Assembly: GCF_018449675.1 (NCBI RefSeq)
Contig: NZ_JAAVUZ010000001.1
Span: 530,335 to 594,334, forward strand
Origin: Glaciihabitans sp. dw_435
GTDB taxonomy: Bacteria; Actinomycetota; Actinomycetes; Actinomycetales; Microbacteriaceae
Direction of reading: 5' to 3'
Length of the DNA: 64,000 nt
Shown: piece after piece, positions 26,563-35,291 of the stretch
How the letters are laid out: each line of letters opens with the position of its first letter
How positions within the stretch are numbered: the stretch's first letter is position 1
Program-made: the position numbers and the translations under genes
Notes under the pieces: generated by a model
Told to the model about the DNA's origin: nothing
The model's database searches: none
The model's input: only the letters and a program-made list of their open reading frames with translations

Positions 26563-27255
26563 ATGGTACAGAGAACGCAAGCAACCAGACCCAGTCGTCG
26601 CAGAACAGGACCACGCCCCGGAACGGGAGAGGTGCGCCTGAGAATGGGCGCGCTCGGAATGAGCCCGCTCGGTATTCAGGCACTCGGAACCGTTGACGCC
26701 GTCGGCCCCGAAGCCGTCGGATTCGCCCCCGGTGACCGGGTTGCCATGCGCGAGCCGAGTGACCGCCCCGGCTTCCAGCGCATCGTCAGTGAGCGGGACC
26801 TCATTGGTCTCCCCAAGGACGTGTCGTTCGACGACGCGGCGGCAGTACTCGCAACGGGCCTTGTCGCCCGCGTCATCGTCAAGCAGATCCGTCCGGTGGG
26901 ACGGGGTGACCGGGTAATCATCCGGCACGACGATTTCGGAATCGACACGTTCGTGGAAGCGTGGGCCCGTCACCTCGGTGCCACCGTTGTCGACGAAACG
27001 GACGGGATCGGTGGCGAGATTGTCATCGGCGCGGGGGAGTACCTCGCGGGCCGGCGGTGGCGGTATGGCTACGGCCTCGCTCAGCTGGCCGCGGCAGACG
27101 TCTTCCAGGCGCTGCGTGACGGTGCCTTCGATAACGTTCCGGTGCCGCGTCATCCGATCTCCGACGCTGTACGAGTGCACTCGGATATCGAGTCCAAGCG
27201 CAACCCCGGACCGGTCGTTCTTCTGCCCGGGTTCGGAGTCGGGCTCGCTGCCTAG
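26563..27255 (+). CDS. Truncated quinone-oxidoreductase-like protein
   Basis: A 230-residue protein related to the MDR superfamily but shorter and eroded. The GroES-like part is represented by LGTVDAVGPEAVGFAPGDRV, and the start of the nucleotide-binding domain by FDDAAAVLATGLVARVIVKQ and GRGDRVIIRHDDFG. The usual glycine-rich NADPH loop (AAxGGVG) is replaced, and the first part of the catalytic domain is missing. It may bind another ligand or be a decaying gene. ATG 26563 fits the onset of related sequence. An inverted repeat precedes it. Confidence 0.6.
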   Translation: MVQRTQATRPSRRRTGPRPGTGEVRLRMGALGMSPLGIQALGTVDAVGPEAVGFAPGDRVAMREPSDRPGFQRIVSERDLIGLPKDVSFDDAAAVLATGLVARVIVKQIRPVGRGDRVIIRHDDFGIDTFVEAWARHLGATVVDETDGIGGEIVIGAGEYLAGRRWRYGYGLAQLAAADVFQALRDGAFDNVPVPRHPISDAVRVHSDIESKRNPGPVVLLPGFGVGLAA

Positions 27256-27312
27256 TCACCCCCCCCCCGCCCGCCCAGCCCCGCGCCACCGGGGCGGGTT
27301 CGGCGGAGCCGC

Positions 27313-27318
27313 TAGTCT
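27313..27318 (+). promoter_or_regulatory. -10 box TAGTCT, leaderless start of prsW
   Basis: TAGTCT, 7-nt spacer, ATG 27326. Confidence 0.55.
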
Positions 27319-27325
27319 CGGTGCC

Positions 27326-28498
27326 ATGATCCCGAGTGAGAACCCGACGCAAGCGCCCGCCGAGATTCGCGCCGAGAGCATTGCGGCGCCGCTACCGATC
27401 CCCGCCGCCGTTCCCCGGCGCCGGTCGCTCGTCATCCTTGGCATCATCGGGATAGTCGCGGCCGCGCTCGTAGTGCTGATGGTCGTCACCTACGTGGTGG
27501 CAGGCCTGGGAGTGCTCGCCTTCACGATCGCGGGAGTGCTCGCACTCGTGCCGTTAGTCATCGTCTTCCTTGGTGTTCGCTGGATCGACCGCTGGGAGCC
27601 GGAGCCTCGCGCAGCCCTCGTCTTCGCCTTCCTCTGGGGTGCGGGAGTCGCTGTCGCGGTCGCCCTCCTCGTCGGAGCGGAGATCGACAGCGTTCTCGCG
27701 AGCATCGGCGGTTCCGCCGGTGAATTCTTCGGCGCGGTAATCGAAGCCCCCATCGTGGAGGAGTCCGCGAAGGGCTTCGGCATCCTGATGCTCTTCTGGT
27801 TTGCCCGCAAACACTTCGACGGCCCCGTCGACGGGCTCGTCTACGCGGCCACCATCGCGGGTGGCTTCGCCTTCACCGAAAACATCCTGTACTTCGGTCA
27901 GGCACTGACAGAGTCCGGCAGCCTGCGCGGCCTCGGCGAGCTCTTCTTTATTCGTGGCCTGCTCTCGCCTTTCGCCCACGTAATGTTCACCGCGTGCACG
28001 GGACTACTCCTCGGCCTCGCCGCCCGCCGCACGGGAGCACTCGGCGGCATCGGGTTCTTCCTCATCGGGCTGATTCCGGCCATCTTCCTGCACGCCCTGT
28101 GGAACGGCTCGCTCTATTTCGTGAACAACTTCTACGGGTACTACGCGATCGTCCAGTTCCCCCTGTTCGCCCTGGCCGTGGGTCTCGTCGTGTTCCTGCG
28201 GCGCCGCGAGGCGGCCACCACGCGTGCCCGGCTGGGAGAGTATGCGGCGGCCGGCTGGTTCAACCCCGCCGAGGTCGATGTTCTCGCCACCGGGCCAGGT
28301 CGGCGGGCGGCGCTCACCTGGGCGCGGCAACACGGCGTTGGCGCGGCAATGCAGCAATACATTCGGGATGCCACGCGGCTGGCGTTTGCCCGCGAGCGCA
28401 TGCTCTCCGGGCGTGATCGCATCGGCGTACAGGCAGACGAGCGCGAGCTGTTGGACTCGGTGCTGCGCTCGCGTCTCGCGTTGCAGGGGCGTCGCTGA
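27326..28498 (+). CDS. prsW: PrsW-family intramembrane metalloprotease
   Basis: A 390-residue multi-pass membrane protein. It carries the Abi/PrsW motifs: EESAKG (about residues 145-150), the GFAFTENILYF motif, FAHVMFTACTG and the final IFLHALWNG, which supply Glu and His residues for an intramembrane active site. An acidic and Ala-rich N-terminus and a roughly 100-residue cytoplasmic C-terminal tail flank the core. The Bacillus member cleaves the anti-sigma factor RsiW; substrates here are unknown. The start is 7 nt from a -10 box. Confidence 0.88.
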   Translation: MIPSENPTQAPAEIRAESIAAPLPIPAAVPRRRSLVILGIIGIVAAALVVLMVVTYVVAGLGVLAFTIAGVLALVPLVIVFLGVRWIDRWEPEPRAALVFAFLWGAGVAVAVALLVGAEIDSVLASIGGSAGEFFGAVIEAPIVEESAKGFGILMLFWFARKHFDGPVDGLVYAATIAGGFAFTENILYFGQALTESGSLRGLGELFFIRGLLSPFAHVMFTACTGLLLGLAARRTGALGGIGFFLIGLIPAIFLHALWNGSLYFVNNFYGYYAIVQFPLFALAVGLVVFLRRREAATTRARLGEYAAAGWFNPAEVDVLATGPGRRAALTWARQHGVGAAMQQYIRDATRLAFARERMLSGRDRIGVQADERELLDSVLRSRLALQGRR

Positions 28499-28545
28499 GT
28501 CCCTCCCTGCGATGTCGCCGGCCAGCAGCCACGACCGCGGACAGA

Positions 28546-28551
28546 TACACT
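28546..28551 (+). promoter_or_regulatory. Probable -10 box TACACT for helD
   Basis: TACACT lies 26 bp before the GTG start, leaving a short leader with the GGGGG ribosome binding site. No rifamycin-associated inverted repeat was found around it. Confidence 0.45.
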
Positions 28552-28577
28552 TGATCGCTGGATTCAAGGGGGTCTGA

Positions 28578-30788
28578 GTGACGATTTCACCCGAACTCGC
28601 GCGCGAGCGCGACTATGTGTCAACGCTGTACGCACGCCTGGATGCGCTGCGCGTCGAGACGCAGGAACAACTCGACGCCGTTCGTGCGAGCAACGTCGGC
28701 GGTACCCATCAGAACCGCTCCGAGCGTGACTCGTTCGCCCGTATCTACACGGACCGCATGGCACAGCTCAATGAGGTGGACGAGCGTCTGGCCTTTGGCC
28801 GCCTCGAGCTCCAGGGCGGGCAGACCCGATACATCGGCCGCATCGGACTTCGCGATCTTGACCAGCAGCCCATCCTTCTCGACTGGCGAGTGCCGCAGGC
28901 GAGCGCGTTTTATCAGGCAACGGCCGCCACGCCACTCGGTGCCCGCGCACGACGGCACCTGACAAGCAAGGGGCGCGAGGTCACCCGCATCGAAGACGAG
29001 ATCTTCGACACCGAACTGCTCGAGGGGGACACCTCGGAGCTGCAGGGCGAGGGAGCCCTGCTTGCGGCGCTCCGTGCGGAACGTACGGGCCGGATGAGCG
29101 ATATCGTCGCCACAATCCAGGCGGAGCAGGACCGGATCATCCGCTCTGACCTCGCTGGTGTCCTCGTCGTTCAGGGCGGTCCCGGAACGGGGAAGACCGC
29201 CGTTGCCCTCCATCGTGCTGCGTTCCTCCTGTACTCGCACCGCGAGCGCCTGCGCTCGACCGGTGTGCTGATCGTTGGGCCATCCCCGTCGTTCCTCCAG
29301 TACATCGAGGCGGTGCTGCCGTCCCTCGGTGAGACCGGTGTTGTGCTTGCCAGTGTTGGCCAGTTGTACCCGGGAGTCGACACCACCATCGAGGATCTGC
29401 CCGACGTCGCGGCGCTCAAGGGCTCCGCGCGTATGGCCGACATCATCGCCAAGGGCGTCAAGTCCCGCCAGCAGGTGCCCTCCGGGGTGCAGGTGCTCGA
29501 GGTCAACGGAGAAAAGCTCCGCCTCGAACCCCGCGTGGTTGCCACGGCCATGGCCGCGGCCCAGCACACGCGCAAGCCACACAATGTTGCGCGCCAGCAG
29601 TTCCAGAAATCCGTTCTGACGTCGCTGACGAAGCAGCTCGCCGAGCAGCTCAAGTCGCACGGCAACACTGTCGACGAAGATGACTACTCCTGGCTGCGCG
29701 AGGACCTTCGCGCTTCGTACGACGTGCGAGTCGCCCTCAACACCGCCTGGCTCCCGCTCACCCCCGAGAAGTTCATTCAGGACATGTATGCGCGGCCGAA
29801 CTGGCTTGCGACCCTGACCCCGCGGTGGACCGATGAGGAGCGCGCACTACTGCGCCGTGACCGGGATGCCCCGTTCACCATTTCTGACATTCCGCTTCTC
29901 GACGAGGCTGCCGAGTTGCTCGGTGAATTCGACGCGAAGAACGACGCCGAGAAGCGCGAGCGTAAGCAGCAGCGCAAGCGCGACATCGAGAACGCCGAGG
30001 CCGCCATTCACAACATGGGTGTCGAGGGCCTCGTCAACGCCGAAGACCTCGCGGCAGGTTTCGGTGAGACCGCGGTTCGCGGCACAACGGCCGAGCGCGC
30101 CGCCGCCGATCGTTCCTGGACCTACGGCCACATTGTGGTCGACGAGGCGCAGGAGCTGTCGCCCATGCAGTGGCGCGTGCTGCGTCGCCGGTGCCCGTTG
30201 CGTTCGTTCACCATCGTGGGGGATGTCGCCCAGGCGAGCGCGGCGGCAGCTGCCCCGAACTGGCGCGAGGCGCTGCGGTCCCTCACGACAGACTTCCGTC
30301 TCGAGGAGCTGACGGTGAACTACCGCACGCCCGCCCAGATCACGGAGGCCGCCGAGGCAATGGCGGTGGCGCACGGCCTGCCCATCACGAGCTCCCGTGC
30401 GGTGCGCGACAGCGAATGGCCTGTCGACACCCTCATCGTTGACCCGGACGACCTTCTGTCCGCGGCCGTCGACGTGGCCGACGAAGACCGCGAGATCGAC
30501 TCGCGGGGCACCCTCGCTGTCATCGTGCCGCCGCGACTGCTCGATGCGTTGTACACCCAACTGGAATCCAAGTTCGGACTGCAGGTGGGGCGCGGCACCC
30601 AGGCGCTCGGCAGCCCGATCGCTCTGCTCACTCCCCAGGAGAGCAAGGGGCTCGAGTTTGACGCCGTGGTCATCGTTGAACCGAACGAGATCATCACCGG
30701 GTCCGCGCGAGGAGTGGGCGCGCTGTACGTCGCCATGACGCGACCGACTCAGCGGCTCCACATGGTGGGCAGCAGCCCGCTGGCCTAA
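28578..30788 (+). CDS. helD: HelD-type RNA polymerase-recycling ATPase (UvrD-like)
   Basis: A 736-residue SF1-like ATPase. The N-terminus is a long charged coiled-coil region that in HelD enters the RNA polymerase channels, followed by the conserved GRIGL..ILLDWRVPQASAFYQA block. Walker A is GGPGTGKTAVALHRAAFLLY (about residue 200), Walker B IVVDEAQELSPMQWRVL, and the C-terminal RecA lobe contains QESKGLEFDAV and YVAMTRPTQRL. HelD removes stalled RNA polymerase from DNA; some actinobacterial members (HelR) also displace rifampicin. GTG 28578 has GGGGG 7 nt upstream. Confidence 0.88.
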   Translation: MTISPELARERDYVSTLYARLDALRVETQEQLDAVRASNVGGTHQNRSERDSFARIYTDRMAQLNEVDERLAFGRLELQGGQTRYIGRIGLRDLDQQPILLDWRVPQASAFYQATAATPLGARARRHLTSKGREVTRIEDEIFDTELLEGDTSELQGEGALLAALRAERTGRMSDIVATIQAEQDRIIRSDLAGVLVVQGGPGTGKTAVALHRAAFLLYSHRERLRSTGVLIVGPSPSFLQYIEAVLPSLGETGVVLASVGQLYPGVDTTIEDLPDVAALKGSARMADIIAKGVKSRQQVPSGVQVLEVNGEKLRLEPRVVATAMAAAQHTRKPHNVARQQFQKSVLTSLTKQLAEQLKSHGNTVDEDDYSWLREDLRASYDVRVALNTAWLPLTPEKFIQDMYARPNWLATLTPRWTDEERALLRRDRDAPFTISDIPLLDEAAELLGEFDAKNDAEKRERKQQRKRDIENAEAAIHNMGVEGLVNAEDLAAGFGETAVRGTTAERAAADRSWTYGHIVVDEAQELSPMQWRVLRRRCPLRSFTIVGDVAQASAAAAAPNWREALRSLTTDFRLEELTVNYRTPAQITEAAEAMAVAHGLPITSSRAVRDSEWPVDTLIVDPDDLLSAAVDVADEDREIDSRGTLAVIVPPRLLDALYTQLESKFGLQVGRGTQALGSPIALLTPQESKGLEFDAVVIVEPNEIITGSARGVGALYVAMTRPTQRLHMVGSSPLA

Positions 30789-30794
30789 ACAAAA

Positions 30795-30849
30795 AAACTC
30801 ATCGCCCGGTGCTGCGGCTGAGCCTGCGAGTCACCCGGGCGATGAGTTT
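30795..30849. terminator. Inverted-repeat terminator after helD
   Basis: A perfect 15-bp stem (AAACTCATCGCCCGG at 30795-30809 with its complement at 30835-30849) with a 25-nt loop. It is preceded by an A-rich run, so the T-tract is better on the minus strand; it may work in both directions. Confidence 0.7.
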
Positions 30850-31012
30850 GTGTTCCATTAGCTTCGTCCTCGACGAGCAGTTTTGCAACAAAAAAATACG
30901 GAGAAACTGCTGGTACTTTGACCGGGTTTTCCCAGTGGTGTGTTCGCTCCCAGCCTCACGACTTCTGTGCGCGTCCGGAGAAAACACGGCGAACCTAGTG
31001 CAGTATGGACAA

Positions 31013-31489
31013 ATGTTTCTCCGTCATCCGTTCCTGAGCGTCGCAACTCTGGCCTACCTCGGCGTCGTGATGTGGGTGACCCTCGGCCCCCAGCCGCTCA
31101 ACAGCTCCAACAGCAATCTGCTGTGGCGTTTCCTCGGATTCTTCTCGCGTCATGACGCGACGGACTGGATCACGTACTCCCGCGTGGAATTCGCCGGCAA
31201 CATCCTGATGTTTATGCCCGTTGGCCTGTTCTTCCTTCTGCTTCTCGGCCGCCGCCAGTGGTGGCTTGCCGTGCTGTTCGGCGTTGCCCTGACGCTCGCC
31301 ATCGAGGGCACTCAGACGTTCCTGCCTTCACGCGTGCCGGATGTTCGCGACCTCGTCGCCAACTCCACGGGTGGGCTGCTGGGTGTTCTCGGTGGCCTCG
31401 TTCTGACCTATGGCAAAGCGCGTCGGATCAAGCAGGACGCCGCGCGCTCGACCGCTCCCACGCGGCCGATGCCGACCTACAACGGCTAG
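31013..31489 (+). CDS. VanZ family protein
   Basis: A 158-residue membrane protein of the VanZ-like family. It has the VTLGPQPL loop after the first helix, the EFAGNILMFMPVGLFF segment, and the IEGTQTFLPSRVPDVRDLVANSTGG block that defines the family. About four transmembrane helices. VanZ gives low-level teicoplanin resistance in enterococci, but chromosomal actinobacterial copies have no proven role. It ends next to the LCP gene on the other strand (stop codons adjacent). Confidence 0.87.
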   Translation: MFLRHPFLSVATLAYLGVVMWVTLGPQPLNSSNSNLLWRFLGFFSRHDATDWITYSRVEFAGNILMFMPVGLFFLLLLGRRQWWLAVLFGVALTLAIEGTQTFLPSRVPDVRDLVANSTGGLLGVLGGLVLTYGKARRIKQDAARSTAPTRPMPTYNG

Positions 31490-32911
31490 TTACCGGATGC
31501 AGGACGTGGCGCTGTAGCTGGTGCCCGTCGTGGGCTTGGCGGTCGACGCCTTCGCTTGCGTGGTGACCTTCGTGCCGTCGGTCCCGAGCACGACGGTCAC
31601 GTTGGTGACGTTTGTCGACACCTCAACCTGAGCTCCGCGCAGGTGCGCCGCGAGCGCCTTGGCTTGTGACTCCTGGCCCGGACGGTACTGGATGGTGGTG
31701 CGTGTGCGTCCGTCCGTCGAGGCGGGCGCGAGAGTCGTGAAGCCGAGGGCGTCCAGGGCCTCGGAGGCGGCGCCGGCTGCTCCGTTGGTGGAACTGCCGT
31801 TGAGCACCGAAACTGTCACCGAGCTCGGCGTCGCTGCCTTCGCCGCGGTGTAGGCGGAAGGTTTTCCGATCAGGTTGGCGATGAACGTCTTCATGGCGGC
31901 GGTGTCCACCTTGACGACGGACAGGCTCGTGCCGTTCACGTCGATCGTCGGCGTTCCCGAGATGGGGATCGTCGCCGAACTGATCTTGTTGGCGCCGAGG
32001 TTCTTCAGCTTCGAGGCAAGGTCGATGAAGTTCAGGTCGGGATCCGTCTCGATGGACGAACTGACGGCATCCAGCACGTCCTGGAGCTTCGTCGGGTTCA
32101 GCAGGGTGCCGGCGGACAGGATCTTGCGCGCCTCCACCGACAGGAAGTACTGCTGGCGAACCTGACGGTCCAGATCGCCGCCCGGCAGCCCGTGCCGCTG
32201 GCGTACGAAGGCGAGCGCCTGCTTGGCACTGAGGGTGGAGACACCCGCCGGGAGATCGATGGTCGAGTACGGGTCATCCACCGCGTTCGTCAGGCAGACC
32301 TGCACCGGGCCGAGTGCCTTCACGACGTTGTAGAAGCCGAGCAACGAGACGCGCACATAGTGATCGATGGTGAGACCGGTCATGTTCTGGATGACCCGGA
32401 TCAGCAGGCGTGCCCCGTCGACCGTGGCCCCTGCATCGCTTCCGAGAGTGAAGGCGGCGTTGAGCTTGTTCTTTCCGAAGCCAGGGATGTCGACCCACGA
32501 GTCGCGCGGGAACGAAATCAGTGTCGCCTTACTGCCATCGGCGGGGATGTGCAGCACGATCATCGTGTCGGTGTTCGTGCCGCCACCGTCGAGGGTGGTT
32601 CCGATGCGGGCGAGTTCCTGCGCGGTCGCTCCGGCGGGGCGGTGGTCGTCGCCGACCAGCAGGATGTTCTGGGCATCACCATCGATGTCCGTCTTCGTGG
32701 GAACCAGAGCGTTAACGTGCGTCACGCCCGTCGTGAACCGGTGGTAGTTGTACGCGACGTATCCACCGGCGGTGACGAGAACGACGACCACGACGAGCGT
32801 GATCCATCGCAACGCCGTGGCTATCCGCTTACGCGGGCGCCGCACGGGCTGGATGGGCAGTGGCGCCGGCAGCGGATTCTGGGGGAATGGGTCGCTCGGC
32901 CGATTAATCAC
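31490..32911 (-). CDS. LytR-CpsA-Psr (LCP) family protein with LytR_C domain
   Basis: A 473-residue type II membrane protein. Residues about 30-56 form a basic stretch and one transmembrane helix (LVVVVVLVTAGGYVAY). The extracellular LCP domain has NILLVGDDHRP, GGTNTDTMIVLHI and ISFPRDSWVDIPG, including the conserved Asp and Arg residues that bind the polyprenyl-phosphate donor. The C-terminal part (VSVLNGSSTNGAAG) is a LytR_C domain. LCP enzymes attach wall polymers such as arabinogalactan or teichoic acid to peptidoglycan. The GTG start is 5 nt after a TATGCT hexamer. Confidence 0.92.
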   Translation of the reverse strand: MINRPSDPFPQNPLPAPLPIQPVRRPRKRIATALRWITLVVVVVLVTAGGYVAYNYHRFTTGVTHVNALVPTKTDIDGDAQNILLVGDDHRPAGATAQELARIGTTLDGGGTNTDTMIVLHIPADGSKATLISFPRDSWVDIPGFGKNKLNAAFTLGSDAGATVDGARLLIRVIQNMTGLTIDHYVRVSLLGFYNVVKALGPVQVCLTNAVDDPYSTIDLPAGVSTLSAKQALAFVRQRHGLPGGDLDRQVRQQYFLSVEARKILSAGTLLNPTKLQDVLDAVSSSIETDPDLNFIDLASKLKNLGANKISSATIPISGTPTIDVNGTSLSVVKVDTAAMKTFIANLIGKPSAYTAAKAATPSSVTVSVLNGSSTNGAAGAASEALDALGFTTLAPASTDGRTRTTIQYRPGQESQAKALAAHLRGAQVEVSTNVTNVTVVLGTDGTKVTTQAKASTAKPTTGTSYSATSCIR

Positions 32912-32916
32912 ACCGA

Positions 32917-32922
32917 AGCATA
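32917..32922 (-). promoter_or_regulatory. -10 box TATGCT, leaderless start of the LCP gene
   Basis: TATGCT, 5-nt spacer, GTG 32911 on the minus strand. Confidence 0.5.
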
Positions 32923-32981
32923 AGCAACGCTTCCTGAGCGGTAGCGCTGATCGTCGGCGTGTAGTGAAACACGCCGTGAGT

Positions 32982-33269
32982 TCATGGGGTCGGGGGCTGG
33001 TGAGGAGGGGCGGATGCCTCGCGCACCCGGTTCACGATCTCGAGCCATGCACCGGTGAGGCTCTGCTCCGGAACAACCGCCCGCCGATGCGACCACTGAA
33101 TGCGGTACACGTATCGATCCGGTTGCGGCGGAGTTCGCGGGCGTTCATCCCAGGGAACCGACCTGTACAGCTCGTCCCAGGAGTCGCGGTCGGAGCCGTC
33201 ATCGACGGTAACCACCCACGTGCGGCTGAGCCCCGCGATTCCGCCGGTGCGGGTAACGGTGATCTTCAT
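32982..33269 (-). CDS. Emfourin-type protealysin inhibitor
   Basis: A 95-residue protein starting MKITVTRTGGIAGLSRTW, the hallmark of emfourins, small cytoplasmic slow-binding inhibitors of protealysin-like M4 proteases. The rest includes DRYVYRIQWSHRRAVVPEQ and a short Pro-rich end. It lies 54 bp downstream of the M4 protease gene on the same strand, as in Serratia where protealysin and emfourin form an operon. The pairing supports both assignments. Confidence 0.88.
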   Translation of the reverse strand: MKITVTRTGGIAGLSRTWVVTVDDGSDRDSWDELYRSVPWDERPRTPPQPDRYVYRIQWSHRRAVVPEQSLTGAWLEIVNRVREASAPPHQPPTP

Positions 33270-33323
33270 GGGCTATTTCCGGTCTTCCACCAGACAATGA
33301 TGCGCTCGGGGACGCCCATGTGA

Positions 33324-34409
33324 TCACCCGGCTCGCGAGACCCGGGATGCGGAAACCGTGATGCCGACTCCGTCCCATCCCTCGATCACGGCAGAATGTT
33401 CGTCGGAATCGTCGCCGTAACGCGCGGCGGCGGCCTTCGCCGTGACCTCCGCGAACGCGGCAAAGTCCGCGGTCGCCGTGAGCGAACCGCCGGTAAGGGC
33501 GTCGTACCAAATCTGCCCGGCGCGCTCCCAGGCGTTGCCGCCGATCGCGTCGGCCACGAGGTAAAACGCATGATTGGGGATTCCCGAGTTGAGGTGCACG
33601 CCGCCATTGTCATCGTCGGTGTCGACGTAGCCGTCCATGTGCGCAGGCTGTGGGTCTTTGCCCAGCACGTCGTCGTCGTATGCCGTGCCCGGCGCTTTCA
33701 GTGAGCGGAGCGCATCGCCCTGTACCTGGTCGGTGAAGATGCCGGCACCGATGAGCCAGGTTGCCTCGGTCACGCTCTGCTTCTTGGCATACTGCTCGAC
33801 GAGCACTCCAAAGACATCGGACACCGACTCGTTGAGCGCTCCCGATTGACCCTGATACTCGAGATTGGCCGAATACTGGGTGACACCGTGGGTCAATTCG
33901 TGTCCGATGACACTGACGGAACGGGTCATCCGAGTGAATACGACCTCGTCGCCGTCGCCGAACACCATGCGCTCGCCGTCCCAGAACGCGTTGTCGTAGT
34001 CGTCGCCATAGTGCACCGTCGCGTTCAGTGGAAGATTGTTGTCGTCGATCGAGGCTCGCTCGTACACGGCCCGGTACAGCTCGTGCGTGTCGCCGAGCCC
34101 GTCGTACGCCTCGTTGACCGCGGGGTCCTCGGCCGCGGGATCACCCTCCCTGCGCACAACGGACCCGGGCAGGGTCTGGGTGTTTTTCGCATCCGAAATG
34201 GTGCGCTCCGGGTCGCCCAGTGGGCGGGCAGTGAGCGACGAGGGCCGGCGCGCGGTGGTCGGTGGCGGACTCTCACCGGTGCGGATGCCCCGGAACGGGG
34301 CGTCCAGTTCGAGCGAGGCACGCGCGGCCGCAGCCGCCGTCGCGAATCGCTCGTCTTCGAGGCTTGCCAGCCTCTCCAGCAGATACGGGGGAATGATTGA
34401 GCACCTCAT
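33324..34409 (-). CDS. Protealysin-like M4 family metallopeptidase
   Basis: A 361-residue thermolysin-family protease without a signal peptide. The short precursor opens MRCSIIPPYLLERLA, the PPL motif of protealysin-like propeptides. The zinc site is HELTH (residues 170-174) with the third ligand Glu194 in ALNESVSD, and the catalytic His region is DNGGVHLNSGIPNHAFY. Absence of a secretion signal fits protealysin, which acts inside the cell or leaves by an unusual route. Its inhibitor gene follows directly. Confidence 0.93.
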   Translation of the reverse strand: MRCSIIPPYLLERLASLEDERFATAAAAARASLELDAPFRGIRTGESPPPTTARRPSSLTARPLGDPERTISDAKNTQTLPGSVVRREGDPAAEDPAVNEAYDGLGDTHELYRAVYERASIDDNNLPLNATVHYGDDYDNAFWDGERMVFGDGDEVVFTRMTRSVSVIGHELTHGVTQYSANLEYQGQSGALNESVSDVFGVLVEQYAKKQSVTEATWLIGAGIFTDQVQGDALRSLKAPGTAYDDDVLGKDPQPAHMDGYVDTDDDNGGVHLNSGIPNHAFYLVADAIGGNAWERAGQIWYDALTGGSLTATADFAAFAEVTAKAAAARYGDDSDEHSAVIEGWDGVGITVSASRVSRAG

Positions 34410-34547
34410 TCCTCGATGCTTACACGCACCTCCGACAGCTGGAAAGGGTTGTGGATGAGTTTTCGTCGCGATGGAGCGGCCGGAAGGAGCGCGACGGCAC
34501 CGGACGGGGGATTGTCGGATGTCGGCGGCTCGCGGTACACCGAAGAG

Positions 34548-34919
34548 ATGACAGATCAGCTGACAACGTGGGTCGAGAACTACCGAGCGGCCTGGGAATC
34601 GAACGACCCGGCCGACATCGGCGCCCTCTTTACGGACGATGCCGAGTACTACACCGAACCCTTCAACCCACCGTGGCGGGGCCGGGACGAAATAGTGGCG
34701 ACCTGGATCGGGAAAAAAGATGATCCAGGGGCAGCCACCTTCCGGTGGTCACCCATCTCCCTGACCGATGACGGTGTGGGGGTCCTCCAGGCCGTCACCG
34801 AGTACCGAGAATCTCACCGGCTGTACTACAACCTGTGGGTGGTGAAGTTGACGACGGACGGCAGGGCCACCCATTTCACCGAGTGGTACATGATGCCGGA
34901 GGGTCAAGCCGGAGGCTAG
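34548..34919 (+). CDS. SnoaL/NTF2-like protein
   Basis: A 123-residue protein of the nuclear transport factor 2-like superfamily. It starts with a helix containing NYRAAWESNDPADIGALFTDDAEYYTEP, followed by GRDEIVATW and an alternating strand region ending HFTEWYMM. Members are cone-shaped enzymes or ligand-binding proteins; this one cannot be placed more exactly. ATG 34548 is chosen over upstream in-frame codons because the fold starts there. Its last 4 bp overlap the small gene on the other strand. Confidence 0.8.
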   Translation: MTDQLTTWVENYRAAWESNDPADIGALFTDDAEYYTEPFNPPWRGRDEIVATWIGKKDDPGAATFRWSPISLTDDGVGVLQAVTEYRESHRLYYNLWVVKLTTDGRATHFTEWYMMPEGQAGG

Positions 34920-35110
34920 CTTTCGTCGATGTCGGTGTCGTCGGTGCCGCCGGGACGGTACTTGGCGTCCTCACGCACATCGATGCGTGTGACACCGTCC
35001 GGCTTTTCGGTGATGTCGATGCGAGGCGCAGCGTCTGACTCGTCGGCCTTCGGTGCGGTCGTCAGTTGGTCGTGACGCTTCTCTTCATCGCTCATGCCTT
35101 CGACGTTCAT
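34916..35110 (-). CDS. Small charged hypothetical protein, 64 aa
   Basis: A 64-residue hydrophilic protein rich in Asp, Glu and Lys (DITEKPDGVTRIDVREDAKY), likely disordered. AAGGGG before ATG 35110 supports translation. The stop codon CTAG overlaps the convergent SnoaL-like gene. No known domain. Confidence 0.6.
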   Translation of the reverse strand: MNVEGMSDEEKRHDQLTTAPKADESDAAPRIDITEKPDGVTRIDVREDAKYRPGGTDDTDIDES

Positions 35111-35291
35111 TGCATTCCCCTTCAGATGTGGTGGTAGTGACCATACCCGGGCGTGACGGCGACCCGACAGGGTTTCGCTCGGCGTGCAAACGCGGTAAGT
35201 GCGCGTGTGGTCGAGGGCACGGTGGCCGTAACAGTTCGTCTCGGTGGATCAACCCGATGCGCGGGAGCGATTGGGCGGGCACAGTAGGGAC

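Noticed and set aside
28500..28577. Rifamycin-associated element upstream of helD
   Set aside because: I looked for the long GC-rich inverted repeat found before rifampicin-induced HelR genes and saw none.
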